Positions 8,431-16,556 of a DNA stretch of 64,000 bases are shown in pieces. This DNA comes from Halalkalibacter oceani (GTDB lineage Bacteria; Bacillota; Bacilli; Bacillales; Bacillaceae_D). The notes under the pieces were generated by a model. That model had not been told where the DNA came from, did not search any database, and saw only the letters and a program-made list of their open reading frames with translations. Each line of letters opens with the position of its first letter. Within the stretch, counting starts at the first letter, position 1. The stretch lies in contig NZ_JBEPKD010000006.1 of the NCBI RefSeq assembly GCF_040544555.1, forward strand, positions 132,989-196,988, written 5' to 3'. The translations under genes and the position numbers were made by a program.

Positions 8431-9252
8431 ATGAACAAATGGACAACGATCGCAACAAGCTTATTACTGGCAGGGGGCGCTGCTATTGGAGTAGCGGGTG
8501 CTACGGACAATGGAAAGGTATCTGTCGATGAATCGGCCGTCGTGTTAAATACGCAAACCGCTCAGCCTGCTCAAACGGAAAACGAAAACAGCCCAGCCAA
8601 CGATGAAACGATCACAAAGGAAGAGGCGATTGCGATCGCCCAGCAGGTGCTTCCCGGCAAGGTGAAAGAAATCGAGCAGGATTCCGATGATGGCCACCGT
8701 TATTATGAAATTGAATTGAAGTATGAAGGAAAAGATTATGATTTCGATATTGACGCGGCGACGGGGGAAGTGCTGAATATCGATGGAAATCTGTTAAGAA
8801 CGCCGCTGGCCGATAAAATGGAGATCACGGCGGAGCAAGCAAAGCAAGCTGTGCTTGACGAAGTGGGAGAAGGCCGGATCATGGAAATTGAGCTGGAGAA
8901 AAACAGAGGCACGTATATGTATGAAATTGAAGTCAAGGCCCACGGTGACGATGATGATTGGTATGTCGATGCCAATACCGGGGAGGTGCTGGCTTCAGGC
9001 AACCATAAGCGCGGAGCCGAGGCCCAGTCACAGCGTACGCAGCAGGCTGACTCAGCTGAGCGCCTGAGTGTGGAAGAAGCGAAAAACATCGCCCTCGCTC
9101 ATGTCGGGCAAGGAAGAGTAGATGACGCTGATCTTGACCGCGAAAATGGCCGACTCGTTTATGAAATCGAGATTGAGCAGTCCGGTGGAGATGACGTTGA
9201 ACTGATCATTGATGCCCTAACCGGCGAAATTCTCCACGTCGATTGGGATTAA
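8431..9252 (+). CDS. Secreted or anchored protein with three PepSY domains
   Basis: 273 residues. An N-terminal hydrophobic segment (about 6-24) ends in an Ala-rich stretch and could be a signal peptide or anchor. Three PepSY repeats lie at about 56-111, 130-187 and 210-273, each opening with a (T/S)xEEA-type helix and closing with D(A/T)xTGE(V/I)L. ATG 8431 has GGGAGG eight bases ahead. It resembles the protein at 7092 and is probably an ancient duplicate, with its own promoter region after two repeat elements. Function unknown; the neighbouring two-component system likely controls it. B. subtilis has a similar pair, ykoI and ykoJ. Confidence 0.85.
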   Translation: MNKWTTIATSLLLAGGAAIGVAGATDNGKVSVDESAVVLNTQTAQPAQTENENSPANDETITKEEAIAIAQQVLPGKVKEIEQDSDDGHRYYEIELKYEGKDYDFDIDAATGEVLNIDGNLLRTPLADKMEITAEQAKQAVLDEVGEGRIMEIELEKNRGTYMYEIEVKAHGDDDDWYVDANTGEVLASGNHKRGAEAQSQRTQQADSAERLSVEEAKNIALAHVGQGRVDDADLDRENGRLVYEIEIEQSGGDDVELIIDALTGEILHVDWD

Positions 9253-9266
9253 GCATTAGCAAAGAG

Positions 9267-9295
9267 AGCCGGGGCTTTATTGCCTTGGCTTTTTT
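9267..9295 (+). terminator. Terminator of the PepSY gene
   Basis: AGCCGGGGC / GCCTTGGCT stem with two G-T pairs, then six T. Confidence 0.65.
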
Positions 9296-9540
9296 GGACG
9301 TGAGTAAAGAGGGGCTGATGATAATTTCAACAGAGCATTTTATGGAAGTCCTACTCTTGGTGAGTTTATCGTATTTGGACCCATATTTTTATTAATTGTC
9401 TTTCAGCTTTTGTTTCCCTAACGGGGGCTTAACCTTAATTAGTATAAGAAGATGTTTGTGTTATTCCATCATGGCGTTATCATGGTAAAATATAAAGGCA
9501 GTCATAAATATAGACGATTTATTATTGCAGTCAAATAGCT

Positions 9541-9582
9541 AATGGCAAGTATAGGTGCATCTCAATACTTGCCATTTTTTGT
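9541..9582 (+). terminator. Strong hairpin with T run in the AT-rich spacer
   Basis: AATGGCAAGTAT / ATACTTGCCATT perfect 12-bp stem followed by TTTTGTTTT. It implies a transcript ending here, either from the 28-codon frame at 9452 or a non-coding RNA. Confidence 0.7.
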
Positions 9583-9690
9583 TTTGCCTCTTTACATAAG
9601 TTGAAACTTAAGTTAAAAGAATCCAATGGTGGTGTGATTGGTCAAGATTCCGTTGTATTGATCGTGAATTCACTAACTCCTTATGTGATT

Positions 9691-9726
9691 AAAAGACCTG
9701 CACCAGTTTTGACGCAGGTCTTTTTA
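9691..9726. terminator. Terminator, also suitable for the minus-strand DUF4127 gene
   Basis: AAAAGACCTGC / GCAGGTCTTTTT stem with T on one side and A on the other, so it can work in both directions. It lies about 170 bases beyond the 3' end of the minus-strand gene at 9894. Confidence 0.7.
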
Positions 9727-9893
9727 AATCTAAGATTTATAAAACCTAACCCCGACTGGCTGTAAGGTTATCCGAGAAATTGCAACAAAAACTAAAACAG
9801 CTTTATTACACAATAATCGGCAAATTTTGGCTTAGTTGAATCTTGTATCGTGGTAAAAGACTCCTACTGCACAATAACAGACTTTCAAGCGTT

Positions 9894-11579
9894 TTACCCG
9901 AGCGTGACGGTTGGATTAAGCGTAATTTCGAACGCCCGCCCCCAGGAAAATTCAGGATTTCCATAAGCGAGGGAGGCGCTGCGGTAAGCAGAAAGGTTCC
10001 ACGATGAGCCGTTTATTTGTCGGATATTATAGGAAGCGCAGAAAGCGGGCTCGGCGGCGAGAGTGCTTGTATACGCCTGCATTTGTTCGCGGAGAATGGC
10101 AGTCAGCTGTAAGTAGTCGCTGCTCGTGTTGAACAGCAGCATATTTTGATCGGGAGCGACATTTGTATAGGTAGAGCGTTCCGCTGAAATGGCGCGGATG
10201 TCTCCGATCGTTTCCCGCTTGTAATAATAATCCTTGAGAAATCTTTTGAACAATAAGGAGCCGTGGGCGTTGACCGCGATGTTCAGCGCCTCTGCTTCGG
10301 TTTCACTCTTTAAAAAATCGTAACGCGCCTGCCCCATTCCGACGGCAATGCCGATTTTATTTCCAGCTGTGTTCCAGCCGCTGTAGCCGAGAATACGTCC
10401 TGTAAACGGGGTTGCCAGCAAGGAGTGGGTAACGGTCGGATCAGCGGGACCAGCTCCAACGAAATCAATGACGATTGTCGGAAGTTGTTTTTTTCCGTTT
10501 GCTGCCATCCGCCTTGCCGCATTGTCAGCTTCAGCGGAGCTCGTTATCGAAATGATTTCGATGTCATACGGGCCGCTCGTTACATAGTCCCCGCCTGTTA
10601 TCTCGACGTGATGACGAATATTGTCTTCAATATTCATATATTCATATGGGTTGATGATGGTGGAACCGTGCGGCCCGTAGTAGCGTGTCTGAAAGCGGGG
10701 CGTTGAACTGCCGTGCTGCAAATGGTTCACCATACGCGCCAGCAGGCAATGGCCGAGGCCGTCAGCATCCGGCAGTATAATTGCCCGCTCGCGGTTTTGT
10801 CCGTTTGTTCCGTCGAGCCATTCATTGATCCGGGCTTCGATCCAATTGATTTCATTCATCTGCACGCCTTCGGTCGAGGCATCATCGACACCAATCGCCA
10901 GAAAGTCGATCACCTGCTGTTTCGCCAGCTGTTCAAGGACATAGCGATTCGTTTTAAACTTATGACGGCGGGCGTGGTAGTATTGCTCTTTATTGAAGTG
11001 AACAGGATCGCCAAAGGCTGTACCGTCTGGACGAAGATCATAGCCGTTTAGAATCGGTTCGAACTCCGTTTCCGTTTTTCGCGTTTGCTGCATAAAGCTT
11101 CTCGATTCAGTATAAGAATCTTGCGTCTCACTTTCGACGAACGGAGTTGTGGCGAGGCGCATCACCGTATCGAGCACATAGATAGGTTTATGCGGATAAC
11201 GCTGTTTGATTTGCTTCAGCGTATCGAGCAGGCCGGTTACGGTTGAATCGTAATGCGGGTATGTTCCTCCGCTTGTCGGGCGGAGCCGGCGGCTGCCGAT
11301 CAGACCCCCGTACACGAGCATATCAATCGAAATAATAAAGCCATCAACCGAATCTGCATGGTTGACAATAAACTGCCGGATATTCGCCGGATCCCCGAAA
11401 GTCGGTGAATACGTGCTTGTTACCGATGAGCCGCAAGCGAGTAGCTGCGAATCTAACCGGTTCCTGATTGACGCTGTGTTTGGGGTTATAACCTCAATCC
11501 CCGCTGATTTTCCTTGCATGATCACATCGTCAGTGTTGACCGGTCTGTCATCAAGTGGTACATACAGAATTCTCCCCAT
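9894..11579 (-). CDS. DUF4127 family protein
   Basis: 561 residues, recognised as DUF4127 by the N-terminal signature ILYVPLDDRPVNTD and by DMLVYGGLIGSR, TVMRLATTP, AIGVDDAS, LPDADGLG and GYSGWNTAGN. No signal peptide or membrane segment is visible. The conserved Asp-rich motifs suggest a metal- or sugar-binding enzyme, but no activity is established for the family and I assign none. ATG 11579 has GGAGGGG six bases upstream. The gene stands alone on the minus strand between an AT-rich spacer and an aminotransferase gene, which suggests an insertion relative to neighbours. Confidence 0.85.
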   Translation of the reverse strand: MGRILYVPLDDRPVNTDDVIMQGKSAGIEVITPNTASIRNRLDSQLLACGSSVTSTYSPTFGDPANIRQFIVNHADSVDGFIISIDMLVYGGLIGSRRLRPTSGGTYPHYDSTVTGLLDTLKQIKQRYPHKPIYVLDTVMRLATTPFVESETQDSYTESRSFMQQTRKTETEFEPILNGYDLRPDGTAFGDPVHFNKEQYYHARRHKFKTNRYVLEQLAKQQVIDFLAIGVDDASTEGVQMNEINWIEARINEWLDGTNGQNRERAIILPDADGLGHCLLARMVNHLQHGSSTPRFQTRYYGPHGSTIINPYEYMNIEDNIRHHVEITGGDYVTSGPYDIEIISITSSAEADNAARRMAANGKKQLPTIVIDFVGAGPADPTVTHSLLATPFTGRILGYSGWNTAGNKIGIAVGMGQARYDFLKSETEAEALNIAVNAHGSLLFKRFLKDYYYKRETIGDIRAISAERSTYTNVAPDQNMLLFNTSSDYLQLTAILREQMQAYTSTLAAEPAFCASYNIRQINGSSWNLSAYRSASLAYGNPEFSWGRAFEITLNPTVTLG

Positions 11580-11888
11580 TCAAACCCCTCCATTTGTCTC
11601 TTTGTAGCAGCGCGTGAAAAAGTCGCGCTTAGTCATCCCTATGCAAAAGAGAAGGAGGATTTCATCATCCTTTTGACCTCTGCCGGAAGCCGGTTTTTAA
11701 AGCGGACGAGCAGTTCACGGCCAATGCGTCATATTTGGAGTTGCCCCCTCGATCGTTTTTCTGTTTTTTAGCTGTGAATTGGGGAAAATGGTAGTATGCG
11801 AAGAAGATGATCCACGTGAAAGTGGACCTGGTTTCTGAGCAGTTCCTTTGGCTGTCACAAAAGCTTCGGATGGAATTGATTTTTGGGA

Positions 11889-11923
11889 TTGACTTTTAAG
11901 TGAAATGAGTTAGTATGTATAAT
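11889..11923 (+). promoter_or_regulatory. Possible SigA promoter of the aminotransferase gene
   Basis: TTGACT (11889-11894) with TAGTAT 16 bases later (11911-11916); a better hexamer TATAAT (11918-11923) is 23 bases from the -35, so assignment is uncertain. The 370-base gap from 11580 otherwise shows nothing recognisable. Confidence 0.35.
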
Positions 11924-11957
11924 ATTCAAAACTTTTAGAGTAATAGAGGTGCAAGTT

Positions 11958-13175
11958 ATGAAATATGCCTTTGCAAATCGCGTTCGTCATTTACAATCCT
12001 CCGCCGTGCGGGACATTCTTAAGGTTGTCGGACAGGGCAATGTCATTTCATTTGCCGGTGGGCTGCCGGATGATGACTTATTTCCGATTGAAGGGATAGA
12101 AGAAGCCTTTTCCCGCGTGTTTGAGTCAGGAAAAGGTGCGTTGCAATATATGGAAACAGAGGGCTATCGTCCGCTGCGTGAGGTGATTCTTGAAAGAATG
12201 AGCAAAAAGGGAGTGAGCGGCTTTTCAACCGATGAGGTTCTCTTGACGACCGGGTCGCAGCAAGCGATTGATTTGTTCTCAAGAATCATGCTGAGTCCTG
12301 GCGATGTGATTTTAACGGAGGACCCGACCTATTTGGCTGCGCTCCAGGTGTTTAAGTCCTATGAGGCTGAGGTAATCGCTGTCGACTCGGATGACAATGG
12401 CATGCTTCCTGAAGATTTAGAAAGAAAACTGAAGCTGTTTAAGCCGAAAAGCATTTATGTCGTGCCAACTTTCTCCAACCCGGCGGGCCGCGTCTGGTCA
12501 CTGGAACGGCGCAAGATGCTCGTTAAGCTTGCTCATAAATACAAGGTAGTCATTTTTGAGGATGATCCGTATGGAGAGATCCAATTCAGACCGGAGGAAA
12601 CGTATACGCCGCTTGCCGCGCTTGATGATGGGACGCATGTGTTATATACGAGTACCTTTTCCAAAACGGCGGTGCCGGGATTGCGGACAGGCTGGGTTGT
12701 CGGTCCATTCCAGGTCATTCGGATGATGGCCCAGGCGAAGCAGGCGAATGATCTTCATTCCAATTCACTGTCGCAGCAGGCACTGTATCAGCTGTGCCGC
12801 CATTTTGACTTGGACGGCCATATCCAAAACCTCGTTAAGGTGTACAAGAGCCGGATGGAAGTGATGGTGAACTGTCTGGAGCGGGCCGATTTGCCGGACC
12901 TGCGCTTCGTCACACCGAAAGGCGGGATGTTCCTCTGGGTCGAGCTTGAAAAGTCGCTTAACACGACGACGCTGCTCAATACAGCGGTGGAAAAGGGAGT
13001 CGCCTATGTGCCGGGTGAGCCGTTCTATGCCGGAAAACCCGAGAAAAACACGATGCGTCTGAACTATACGCACTCCACCCCGGAAAAAATTGAACAGGGG
13101 ATGGGCTTGCTCGTGGAGCTTTTGGCGGCGCAGGCAGAAACGAAAAACAAGCCGGTAGAAATCGGCAGCTACTAA
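11958..13175 (+). CDS. PLP-dependent aminotransferase, class I/II (2-aminoadipate/aromatic type)
   Basis: 405 residues, fold-type I aminotransferase. Visible motifs: ISFAGGLPDDDLFP at the N-terminus, LLTTGSQQAIDL, PTYLAAL, PTFSNPAGR, the EDDPYGE cofactor-binding Asp, the Schiff-base lysine in STFSKTAVPGLRTGW, and C-terminal MRLNYTH for substrate carboxylate binding. It has the length of stand-alone 2-aminoadipate/LysN-like enzymes and lacks the GntR DNA-binding domain of MocR regulators. ATG 11958 is preferred over GTG 11949 because AGAGGTG lies six bases ahead. It has its own terminator. The substrate cannot be decided from sequence. Confidence 0.88.
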   Translation: MKYAFANRVRHLQSSAVRDILKVVGQGNVISFAGGLPDDDLFPIEGIEEAFSRVFESGKGALQYMETEGYRPLREVILERMSKKGVSGFSTDEVLLTTGSQQAIDLFSRIMLSPGDVILTEDPTYLAALQVFKSYEAEVIAVDSDDNGMLPEDLERKLKLFKPKSIYVVPTFSNPAGRVWSLERRKMLVKLAHKYKVVIFEDDPYGEIQFRPEETYTPLAALDDGTHVLYTSTFSKTAVPGLRTGWVVGPFQVIRMMAQAKQANDLHSNSLSQQALYQLCRHFDLDGHIQNLVKVYKSRMEVMVNCLERADLPDLRFVTPKGGMFLWVELEKSLNTTTLLNTAVEKGVAYVPGEPFYAGKPEKNTMRLNYTHSTPEKIEQGMGLLVELLAAQAETKNKPVEIGSY

Positions 13176-13193
13176 AAAAATACAGATTCAATC

Positions 13194-13235
13194 AAAGCCG
13201 TCTGCGGGGACTTCATCCGCGGGCGGCTTTTTTTA
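13194..13235 (+). terminator. Terminator of the aminotransferase gene
   Basis: AAAGCCGTCTGCGGGGA / TCCGCGGGCGGCTTT stem with one bulge, then seven T. Confidence 0.85.
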
Positions 13236-13268
13236 GTCTTTTTGAATAATGATTCGCCGGGGAGATGT

Positions 13269-13400
13269 GGGGAGAATCAGGGAAGGGCGTCGGCTTCGCG
13301 CGTTACGCGGCTGCCTGAAAGAAGCCCGCTTTCAGTCATCCTTAAAAAATGGTAACGGCTTCGCACGCCGCATAAAGAAAACCGTCTGGCGGTTTTTCTC
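13269..13400. repeat. Intergenic repeat, family C, copy 1
   Basis: About 132 bases resembling 13424-13557. Landmarks: GGGGAGAATC, GCTTCGCGCGTTACGCGGC, a short hairpin CTGAAAG-AAGCCCG-CTTTCAG, AAAAAATGGTAACGGCTTCG and a terminal CCGTCTGGCGGTTTTTCT hairpin resembling a terminator. Confidence 0.85.
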
Positions 13401-13423
13401 ATTTACGAAATCAAACATTTACA

Positions 13424-13557
13424 GGGGAGAATCGAGGAAGGGCGGCAGCTTCGCGCGTTACGCGGCAGCCTGAAGGAAGCCCGCTTTCAGTCATCCTTAA
13501 AAAATGGTAACGGCTTCGCACGCCGCTTTAAAGAAAAGCCGCTACGCGGTTTTTCTT
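13424..13557. repeat. Intergenic repeat, family C, copy 2
   Basis: Same elements 155 bases downstream of copy 1. The internal hairpin has a G-T pair (CTGAAGG / CTTTCAG), and the terminal hairpin is GCCGCTACGCGGTTTTTC. The bases after it to 13738 hold only a weak hairpin (about 13661-13700). Confidence 0.85.
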
Positions 13558-13738
13558 TGACATTGTTAGTGGTGTTTTTGAATAAAGATATAAAGATCGT
13601 TGAACAGAGGCTTTACCATGCTACTGTTCGAACAACCTGGCTGAACGGGAGGGCATTGAAACTGCTGAAAAAGTGAAAATCGTCCTTTTTCACAGCTTCT
13701 CTTTAACGGCGGGCTTTGGGTAACGTAAAGAGAAGTTA

Positions 13739-13752
13739 TGATAGCGCTTTCA
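13739..13752 (+). promoter_or_regulatory. Catabolite-responsive element (cre) of the leucine-degradation operon
   Basis: TGATAGCGCTTTCA matches the CcpA consensus TGWNANCGNTNWCA at every fixed position. It lies 55 bases ahead of the first gene. CATAATAT overlaps its right edge (13751-13758) and resembles a SigE -10, but no -35 was recognised. Inference: repression in the presence of preferred sugars. Confidence 0.7.
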
Positions 13753-13806
13753 TAATATGCGCTTTGAAAATGAGCGCTTGTTCAGCGGAGTAAAAGGAGG
13801 TTTCTG

Positions 13807-14949
13807 ATGAATTTTGAGTTGACAAAGGAACAGCGGATGATCCGCAATCTCGTTCGTGATTTCGCTCAAAAAGAACTGGCTCCATTGGCGGAACGGCTCG
13901 ATGCCGAAGCGGAATTTCCGGCTGAACAATTTGCGCAAATGGGCGAGCTAGGTCTGCTTGGTCTGCCCTTTCCCGAACAATATGGCGGTGCCGGCGCCGA
14001 TACGATTTCCTACGCGCTTGCCGTGGAAGAAATCGGGCGGGCCTGCGGCGGGACGGGGCTAAGCTATGCGGCGGCGGTGTCGCTTGGCGCCAGTCCGATT
14101 TATTATTTCGGCACGGAGGAACAAAAAAAGAAATATTTGCCCCCGCTGGCAAAAGGGGAAGCGTTCGGGGCATTTGGCTTAACGGAGCCTAACGCCGGCT
14201 CGGATGCTGGAGGAACGCAAACGACGGCAGTGCTTGATGGCGAGGAGTACGTAATCAACGGGGAAAAATGCTGGATTACGAACGCCGGCATTGCCGAAAT
14301 CATCACGATTACGGCGGTGACGGCCCGTGATGTGCAAGGAAGAAAGGTGATTTCGGCCTTTATCGTCCCGACGGATCAGAAGGGTGTAACGATCCGCTGC
14401 CAGTACAAAAAAATGGGGGTACGCGCGTCCAATACATGTCAAGTATTGCTCGAGGATGTTCGCGTGTCGAAGGAAAACGTGCTCGGCGATCCGGCTGGAG
14501 GCTTTAAACAGTTTCTCCTCACGCTTGACGGCGGACGGATTTCAATTGGCGCGCTCGCTGTCGGCATCGCCCAGGCCGCCTTTGACAAGGCGCTCGCCTA
14601 TGCCAAGGAACGCAAGCAGTTTGGCAAAGCGATTTCGTCGTTTCAGGCGATTCAATTTAAGCTGGCTGATATGGCGCTTGACATTGAACTGGCGCGCAAT
14701 ATGGTGCTTAAAGCAGCATGGCTAAAGGATGAGGGCAAGCCATTTGCTAAAGAAGCAGCCTTCGCCAAGCTGTTTGCCTCCGAGGCGGCGACGCGCGTTT
14801 GCAATCAGGCGCTGCAAATTCACGGGGGCTACGGCTATATGCGGGAGTACGGGGTTGAGCGGATGCTCCGTGACGCCAAATTGCTGGAAATCGGGGAGGG
14901 GACCTCTGAAATCCAGCGGCTCGTCATCGCAAGAAAGCTTGGCTGCTAA
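13807..14949 (+). CDS. yngJ: Acyl-CoA dehydrogenase, probably isovaleryl-CoA dehydrogenase
   Basis: 380 residues, FAD-dependent acyl-CoA dehydrogenase. Motifs: FGLTEPNAGSD, GEKCWITNAG, KMGVRASNTCQV, ERKQFGKAISSFQAIQFKLADM, QIHGGYGYMREYGVERMLRDAK, and the catalytic glutamate region IGEGTSEIQRLVIARKL. In the operon it would convert isovaleryl-CoA to 3-methylcrotonyl-CoA. ATG 13807 has AAAGGAGG ahead of it. First gene of a tightly packed seven-gene operon equivalent to B. subtilis yng (SigE-controlled there). Substrate is inferred from operon context; the fold assignment is secure. Confidence 0.9.
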   Translation: MNFELTKEQRMIRNLVRDFAQKELAPLAERLDAEAEFPAEQFAQMGELGLLGLPFPEQYGGAGADTISYALAVEEIGRACGGTGLSYAAAVSLGASPIYYFGTEEQKKKYLPPLAKGEAFGAFGLTEPNAGSDAGGTQTTAVLDGEEYVINGEKCWITNAGIAEIITITAVTARDVQGRKVISAFIVPTDQKGVTIRCQYKKMGVRASNTCQVLLEDVRVSKENVLGDPAGGFKQFLLTLDGGRISIGALAVGIAQAAFDKALAYAKERKQFGKAISSFQAIQFKLADMALDIELARNMVLKAAWLKDEGKPFAKEAAFAKLFASEAATRVCNQALQIHGGYGYMREYGVERMLRDAKLLEIGEGTSEIQRLVIARKLGC

Positions 14950-14975
14950 AGCAAAATCGGAGGGAGGTGCAGACG

Positions 14976-16325
14976 GTGTTTACGAAAATAGTGATTGCCA
15001 ATCGTGGAGAAATCGCCATTCGGGTAATTCGTACGTGCCGGCGGCTCGGCATTAAAACGGTTGCCGTCTATTCCGAGGCTGACCGGACGGCGGCGCATGT
15101 TTTTCTTGCGGATGAAGCCTATTTGCTCGGGGCGGCGCCAGTGAGCGAAAGCTACTTAAATGGCGAAAAACTGATCAGCATTGCAAAAGCAGCGAAAGCG
15201 GAGGCGATCCATCCGGGCTACGGCTTTTTATCCGAACAGGCGTCATTTGCGAGCCGTTGTCAGGAAGAGGGAATTGTCTTCATCGGACCTTCGCCGGAGA
15301 TTATCGCTTTAATGGGAGATAAAATTGCGGCGCGAAAGGCGATGGAAGCAGCCGGATTTCCGGTAATTCCGGGAACGATGGAAGCCGTGAAAAACGAAGA
15401 GGAAGCGGTCGACGCCGCGGCTGAAATCGGTTTTCCCGTGATGCTGAAGGCGGCAGCAGGTGGAGGCGGAATCGGAATGGAGCTTGTCCGCAATCCGATT
15501 CAGCTGAAGCAGGCGTTCGACGCCACTCGGCAGCGGGCCTCGCGCTTTTTCAAAAACGGCGAAATGTTTTTGGAAAAAGCTCTGGAAGGCACCAGGCATA
15601 TTGAAATTCAGCTTTTAGCCGATCATGATGGTCATGTCATTCATTTGTTTGAACGGGACTGCTCCATTCAACGCCGTCATCAGAAAGTGATCGAGGAAGC
15701 GCCGGCCGCGTCGATTAGCGGACCTTTAGGGGAGAAAATCGCCGAACTGGCTGTTACAGCGGCGAAGCAGCTTGGCTATACGAATGCCGGTACGATAGAA
15801 TGCTTAGTTGATCAGAAGCAAAACGTCTATTTTTTGGAGATGAATACGCGCCTCCAGGTCGAGCATCCGGTAACGGAGGAAGTGACAGGGCTTGATCTTG
15901 TCGAGTGGCAGCTGCGGATTGCCGCCGGAGAAAAACTGGAGCTGCGGCAGGAGGAGATCGCCTGCACAGGGCATGCGCTTGAGGCGCGGATTTATGCCGA
16001 AGATCCGGAGACTTTTCTGCCTTCTCCCGGAAAAATCACCGGCCTGCTGCAGCCGCAGGAGCCTTATATTCGCCATGAATGCGCCGTTTCAAAAGGAAGC
16101 GTCGTCTCGCCGTTTTACGACCCGATGATCGCGAAGATTATCGTTAACGGCTCGTCGCGGCTGGAAGCAATCGAGCGGATGAAGTACGCCCTGCGCCGCT
16201 ATCAGATTGAAGGCATCAAAACAAACCTCCCGCTTTTAAGGAAGGTGATCAATCATCACGAGTTTTCAAAAGGGAACGTCACAACGAAGTTTATTATGGA
16301 ACATATCGACAACGGGGAGAGTTGA
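14976..16325 (+). CDS. yngHA: Biotin carboxylase subunit of 3-methylcrotonyl-CoA carboxylase (acyl-CoA carboxylase)
   Basis: 449 residues, ATP-grasp enzyme that carboxylates biotin on the small carrier encoded next. Motifs: FTKIVIANRGEIAIRVIRT at the start, IHPGYGFLSE, KAAAGGGGIGM (glycine-rich ATP loop), FERDCSIQRRHQKVIEEAP, EMNTRLQVEHPVTEEVTG and EARIYAEDP. It ends without a fused biotin domain, as in the Bacillus split enzyme. GTG 14976 is preferred to GTG 14967, which lies inside the Shine-Dalgarno sequence GGGAGG. Only three bases separate it from the biotin carrier gene. Confidence 0.92.
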   Translation: MFTKIVIANRGEIAIRVIRTCRRLGIKTVAVYSEADRTAAHVFLADEAYLLGAAPVSESYLNGEKLISIAKAAKAEAIHPGYGFLSEQASFASRCQEEGIVFIGPSPEIIALMGDKIAARKAMEAAGFPVIPGTMEAVKNEEEAVDAAAEIGFPVMLKAAAGGGGIGMELVRNPIQLKQAFDATRQRASRFFKNGEMFLEKALEGTRHIEIQLLADHDGHVIHLFERDCSIQRRHQKVIEEAPAASISGPLGEKIAELAVTAAKQLGYTNAGTIECLVDQKQNVYFLEMNTRLQVEHPVTEEVTGLDLVEWQLRIAAGEKLELRQEEIACTGHALEARIYAEDPETFLPSPGKITGLLQPQEPYIRHECAVSKGSVVSPFYDPMIAKIIVNGSSRLEAIERMKYALRRYQIEGIKTNLPLLRKVINHHEFSKGNVTTKFIMEHIDNGES

Positions 16326-16328
16326 AAT

Positions 16329-16541
16329 ATGGCTGAAATTAAAGCAATGATGGCAGGGAATGTTTGGAAGATTATCGTTCAGGTTGGCGACGAGGTGACG
16401 GTCGGGCAGCAAGTCGCGATACTTGAATCGATGAAGATGGAAATCTCGATAGAAGCTGCAAGCAGTGGAACGGTGACGGCGATTTTGAAGGAGGAAGGTG
16501 AGTTTGTCAACGAAGGCGACGTGCTGATGGAAATGACATGA
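16329..16541 (+). CDS. yngHB: Biotin carboxyl carrier protein, stand-alone biotinyl domain
   Basis: 70 residues, a complete biotinyl/lipoyl-type barrel and nothing else. The biotinylated lysine is in ESMKMEISIE; a conserved Gly turn GDEV precedes it. It carries carboxybiotin between the carboxylase encoded just upstream and the carboxyltransferase at 18256. The free-standing carrier is the layout known from B. subtilis YngHB. Confidence 0.93.
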   Translation: MAEIKAMMAGNVWKIIVQVGDEVTVGQQVAILESMKMEISIEAASSGTVTAILKEEGEFVNEGDVLMEMT

Positions 16542-16556
16542 GGAAGGAGGAGCAGG

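Larger units (their letters stand above)
9296..9890. other. AT-rich spacer of ~600 bases without a convincing gene
   Basis: Base composition is clearly more AT-rich than the flanks. A short frame ending at about 9423 would encode the hydrophobic tail GEFIVFGPIFLLIVFQLLFP but has no start codon, so it may be the remnant of a membrane protein gene. A 28-codon frame at 9452-9538 lacks a Shine-Dalgarno sequence but is followed at once by a strong hairpin. Two hairpins are listed separately. Confidence 0.5.
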
